Origin: CF-46 sp042408445
GTDB taxonomy: Bacteria; Chloroflexota; Limnocylindria; Limnocylindrales; CSP1-4
NCBI GenBank assembly: GCA_042408445.1
Contig: JBHORC010000037.1
Coordinates: 1-64,000 of the forward strand
Direction: 5' to 3'
DNA length: 64,000 bases
Part shown: piece after piece, positions 60,995 to 64,000 of the stretch
Position numbering within the stretch: position 1 is the stretch's first letter
How the letters are laid out: each line of letters opens with the position of its first letter
The notes under the pieces: generated by a model
The model's database searches: none
What the model saw: the letters and a program-made list of their open reading frames with translations, nothing else
What the model was told of the DNA's origin: nothing
Position numbers and translations under genes: made by a program

Positions 60995-62560
60995 GTGACG
61001 GACGACCTGACCCGCCTCAAGGCCCACGAGATGGCCGCCAGGCTGCGGTCCGGCGAGACGTCGTCGCGGGAGCTGACGCTCGCCCACCTGGACGCTGCGG
61101 AAGCCGGCAACCACGCGCTGAACGCGTGGCTGGCGATCGATCGCGACGGCGCGCTGCGACAGGCGGACGAGGCGGACAGCCGGCTGCGTCGGCGAGACGC
61201 CGGCGACGACCATCCGCTGCTCGGGATCCCCATCGCGCTCAAGGACTTGATCTCGGTGAAGGGCGGCCAGTGCACGGCCGGCTCGCGGATCCTGCAGGGC
61301 TACATCGCGCCCTACGACGCCCACATCACGGAGCGGCTCCGGAGCGTCGGCGCGGTGATTCTCGGCAAGACGAACATGGACGAGTTCGCCATGGGGTCGT
61401 CGAACGAGCACAGCGCGTACGGGCCCGTGTCGAACCCGTGGGACCTCGAGACCGTGCCCGGCGGCAGCAGCGGTGGCTCGGCCGTCGCCGTGGCCGCGTA
61501 CCACGCGCCGCTGTCGATCGGGACGGACACCGGCGGCTCGATCCGTCAACCGGCTGCGCTCACGGGGATCGTCGGGATGAAGCCGACGTACGGCCGTGTC
61601 TCCCGTTACGGGATCGTCGCGTTCGCCTCGTCACTCGACCAGATCGGGCCGTTCGGCCGCGACGTCCGCGACGCCGCCGCGCTGCTCCACGCGATCGCCG
61701 GCCGCGACGACCGCGATTCGACGAGCGCACCGGTGCCCGTCCCGGATTCGCTGCTCGCGCTCCCCGCCTCCACGGACGAGGCCGCAGCCGGGCTGAAGGG
61801 GAAGCGTCTCGGCCTCCCGAAGGAGTACTTCGTGGCCGGCATGGAACCGGACTCGCGGCGCCGGATCGAGGAGGCCGTCGCGGCGCTCGAAGCCGCCGGC
61901 GCGACCGTCGAGGAGGTGAGCCTCCCCCACACCGACTACGGGCTCGCGACGTACTACATCGTCGCCCCGGCCGAGGCCTCCGCGAATCTCGCCCGGTACG
62001 ACGGGATCCGGTTCGGGCCGCGGCTCGGCGACGCGGACGTGCTCGGCAACTACCTTGCGACGCGCGGCCGCGGCTTCGGGCCGGAGGTGAAGCGGCGGAT
62101 CATGCTCGGCACGTACGCGTTGTCGGCCGGCTACTACGACGCGTTCTACGTGAAGGCGCAGAAGGTCCGGACGCTGATCAAGCGCGACTTCGACGACCTC
62201 TTCGAGCGGGGCTTCGATGCCCTCGTCGCGCCGACCTCGCCGTCGGTCGCGTTCCGCTTCGGCGCGCGGCTCGCCGATCCCGTCTCGATGTACCTCTCGG
62301 ACGCCTGCACGCTGCCGGTGAACATGGCCGGTCTGCCCGGGATCTCGATCCCGTGTGGGCTGTCGGAAGGGATGCCGGTCGGGCTCCAGCTCATCGGCCC
62401 GGCCTGGTCCGAGCCGCGGCTGTTCGCGCTCGCCCGGGCCTACGAGGGACTGACGGCGACCGAGCCGTGGCGCGACCAGGAGCCCGCCCAGCTCCCGCTC
62501 ACGACGGACCCCGGCCAGCCGACGCCCGCTGAACGCGCCGCGGTGCTCGCGACCGGCTGA
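60995..62560 (+). CDS. gatA: Asp/Glu-tRNA amidotransferase subunit A
   Basis: Amidase subunit that releases ammonia from glutamine for GatB. 521 residues with the amidase signature: PIALKDLISVKGGQCTAGSRIL (catalytic Lys, about 78), GKTNMDEFAMGSSNEHSAYGP, and PGGSSGGSAVAVAAYHAPLSIGTDTGGSIRQPAA holding the Ser-cisSer pair (about 155-180); MKPTYGRVSRYGIVAFASSLDQIGP follows. GTG 60995 is chosen because MTDDLTRLKAHEMAARLR resembles the usual GatA start; GTG 60962, overlapping gatC, is the alternative and would add eleven residues. Confidence 0.94.
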   Translation: MTDDLTRLKAHEMAARLRSGETSSRELTLAHLDAAEAGNHALNAWLAIDRDGALRQADEADSRLRRRDAGDDHPLLGIPIALKDLISVKGGQCTAGSRILQGYIAPYDAHITERLRSVGAVILGKTNMDEFAMGSSNEHSAYGPVSNPWDLETVPGGSSGGSAVAVAAYHAPLSIGTDTGGSIRQPAALTGIVGMKPTYGRVSRYGIVAFASSLDQIGPFGRDVRDAAALLHAIAGRDDRDSTSAPVPVPDSLLALPASTDEAAAGLKGKRLGLPKEYFVAGMEPDSRRRIEEAVAALEAAGATVEEVSLPHTDYGLATYYIVAPAEASANLARYDGIRFGPRLGDADVLGNYLATRGRGFGPEVKRRIMLGTYALSAGYYDAFYVKAQKVRTLIKRDFDDLFERGFDALVAPTSPSVAFRFGARLADPVSMYLSDACTLPVNMAGLPGISIPCGLSEGMPVGLQLIGPAWSEPRLFALARAYEGLTATEPWRDQEPAQLPLTTDPGQPTPAERAAVLATG

Positions 62561-62569
62561 CCGCTTCGG

Positions 62570-64000
62570 TCAGAGCACGCAGATGAAGGTCGATGCCTTC
62601 GTCGCGGTTCCGGTCCCGCTTCGTGCGGGCGCAGTGCCCCGGCTGCTCACGGTCGTCGCCTGGACCGCGACGCCGGCGAACCGGGGCGCGGCCGGTGCCG
62701 GCATCGATGCGCCGTCGACGAGGACGTCGTCCATCGTGATCGACAGCACGCCGCCGGACGTCGCCCCGATCCGCAGCCGATCCGCCTTCGTCGTCCAGGT
62801 CCCGTTCGCGAGGCTCGCGAACGCCGGCCCGAACGCGTCGCCGGTTCGCGCGACGAAGCCGTCCAGGACGGCGTTGGCGCCGGTGCCCGCCCGCTGGTGG
62901 ATCGCGATCCGGTACGAGACACCGACCTGGAGCGGCGCCGAGAGGCTGCCGACGGACGTCGAGTTGTTGCGGAGCCGGAGGGCGCCCGTCGTCTGCAGCT
63001 GGAGGTTGCCGATCGTCGTGCCCTGGTCCTGGATCTGGAGGATCCGGACCGCAGTCGTCGGCAGCGCAGCCAGCCGCACGGTGGCGACGATCCACGCATC
63101 ATTCGCGGCCGTCCAGCTCTTCTCGAGATAGGCCGTGCTCGAGGCCGAGATCGTTGCCGAGGTCGTTCCGGCGAGGGGCGACGTCTGGTCCAGCGTCACG
63201 GTGCCGGAGACTTTCGTCGCGCCGGTCGCCGCGTCGACGACCTTGCCCGCCTCGAACGACATCGTCGCGAGGCGCGATGACGGCGGCGGCCCGGACGTCG
63301 CCGTAACCGAGCGCGTCGTGGTCGACGTGCCGTTGGTGTTCGTCACCTTGAGCGAGATCACGTACGTCCCCGCGTTCGGGTAGACGTGCGCCGGCGGGGC
63401 GGCGAGCGGCGAGGTCGACCCATCGGCGAAGTCCCACAGCCAGCTCGTCGGCGACCCGGTCGAGGTGTCCGCGACCGTGACCGACAGCGGCGCGGGGCCG
63501 GACGACGGCGTCGCCGTGAACGCGGCGACGGGCCCGTTGGGTGGTGGCGGCGGCGGGCCGCCGACCGTCAGCTCGAGGATCGGCGGGTTGGTCCCCGAAC
63601 GGCTCGAGTAGTAGGCGCTGTCCGTGCTCGTGCTCGCGAGCGCGAACGTGTACGACCCATCGGCCGGGATCGCGCTCGGTGTCAGGGCGACGTCCGCCCA
63701 CGTGCCCTTCACGACCTTGCCCGCCGTCCCGACCGCGGTCGTGCCCGCGCTCGGTGCGTTGTTCCAGGTGATCCCGGTTTCCGTCCAGCCGTCGCCCGCC
63801 GCGTAGAGGCGGCCGCCGTCCACGCTCGAATCCGTGTTGAAGAGGCGGACGCGAGCCGCGGTGACGGGTCGACCGGCAAGGCCCGAGACCCCGAACCGCA
63901 GATAGGTCATGTAGGTCGATGGCGAGGCCGTCGTGCCGTTCCGGATCCGGACGTCGACGCCGCCGTAGTTCTTCGTGGGGCTCGTCTTGCTGATGTAGGC
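62570..64000 (-). CDS. Secreted DNRLRE/CBM96 - PKD - laminin-G-like protein, 5' part outside window
   Basis: At least 476 residues; the frame stays open to the window edge, so the N terminus is missing. Order visible: DNRLRE/CBM96 module (AYISKTSPTKNYGGV, TYLRFGVSGLAGRPVTAARVRLFN, WTETGITWNNAP, YYSSRSG), a PPPPPP linker, a PKD domain (GPVAAFTATPSSGPAPLSVTVADTSTGSPTSWLWDFADGS ... YVISLKVTNTNG), then a concanavalin/laminin-G-like module (ATMSFEAGKVVDAATG, WTAANDAWIVATVRLAAL, ITMDDVLVDG). Such arrays are extracellular and bind or process glycans; any catalytic domain would lie beyond the window. Ends in FICVL nine bases from the convergent gatA stop. Confidence 0.85.
   Translation of the reverse strand, partial: AYISKTSPTKNYGGVDVRIRNGTTASPSTYMTYLRFGVSGLAGRPVTAARVRLFNTDSSVDGGRLYAAGDGWTETGITWNNAPSAGTTAVGTAGKVVKGTWADVALTPSAIPADGSYTFALASTSTDSAYYSSRSGTNPPILELTVGGPPPPPPNGPVAAFTATPSSGPAPLSVTVADTSTGSPTSWLWDFADGSTSPLAAPPAHVYPNAGTYVISLKVTNTNGTSTTTRSVTATSGPPPSSRLATMSFEAGKVVDAATGATKVSGTVTLDQTSPLAGTTSATISASSTAYLEKSWTAANDAWIVATVRLAALPTTAVRILQIQDQGTTIGNLQLQTTGALRLRNNSTSVGSLSAPLQVGVSYRIAIHQRAGTGANAVLDGFVARTGDAFGPAFASLANGTWTTKADRLRIGATSGGVLSITMDDVLVDGASMPAPAAPRFAGVAVQATTVSSRGTAPARSGTGTATKASTFICVL

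Overview
The window is a 64 kb piece of a very GC-rich (about 70%) bacterial chromosome, densely coded and without any IS element, phage gene, CRISPR array, tRNA or rRNA that I could recognise. Protein style (GroEL, MetRS, LigA, LppX-type lipoprotein), HrcA/CIRCE control of groE and leaderless -10 promoters fit a high-GC Chloroflexota lineage (for example Limnocylindria-like); this placement is inference, and an actinobacterial-type genome is the main alternative.

Layout. 1-3 kb: tail of an unknown gene, nadE, rsmI and a Ca2+/H+ antiporter. 3-6 kb: ssb and a GGDEF/HD-GYP c-di-GMP protein on the minus strand, separated by 0.6 kb of non-coding DNA with a 33-bp inverted repeat. 6.0-19.6 kb: a structured leader RNA with an intrinsic terminator, then an almost complete purine operon purA-D-B-C-S-Q-L-F-M and a single-chain PurN-PurH fusion, most genes joined by 1-14 nt overlaps (purE/purK are not here). 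19.7-25 kb: metG, a VOC protein, tatD, then groES-groEL behind a CIRCE operator and ahead of a perfect terminator. 25-38 kb: a secreted protein and an eight-gene translationally coupled operon (enolase-superfamily enzyme, FAD/Fe-S dehydrogenase, pyruvate-oxidase-like ThDP enzyme, glycan debranching enzyme, VKOR-like membrane protein, SDR, MarR regulator, GT4 glycosyltransferase), followed by a frameshifted small gene. 38-42 kb: lipoprotein, pcrA helicase and a small membrane protein.

42-57 kb is a sugar region. On the minus strand a compact five-gene unit encodes a Gfo/Idh oxidoreductase, a vanadium-dependent haloperoxidase, a CRTAC1-type FG-GAP/UnbV protein, a degenerate M24 (creatinase-like) protein and an aldose 1-epimerase. 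It is divergent from a ROK regulator (XylR) that leads a xylose ABC importer (xylF, xylH, single-domain xylG). Xylulokinase and xylose isomerase converge on it from the other side. Matching ATTTG-N12-ACAAA inverted repeats lie at the start of xylR and upstream of xylA, suggesting one regulon. 57-64 kb: ligA with a small coupled ORF, a GNAT acetyltransferase, gatC-gatA, and the 3' part of a large secreted DNRLRE/PKD protein that runs off the window.

Functionally the window joins core metabolism (NAD, purines, protein folding, DNA replication/repair, Glu-tRNA amidation) with accessory modules for xylose use, an unusual haloperoxidase cluster and a probable stress or carbon-storage operon. The observations most worth following up are the purA leader RNA, the PurN-PurH fusion, the haloperoxidase/UnbV/degenerate-M24 operon next to xylR, and a 15-bp element placed 62-63 nt ahead of two unrelated genes.
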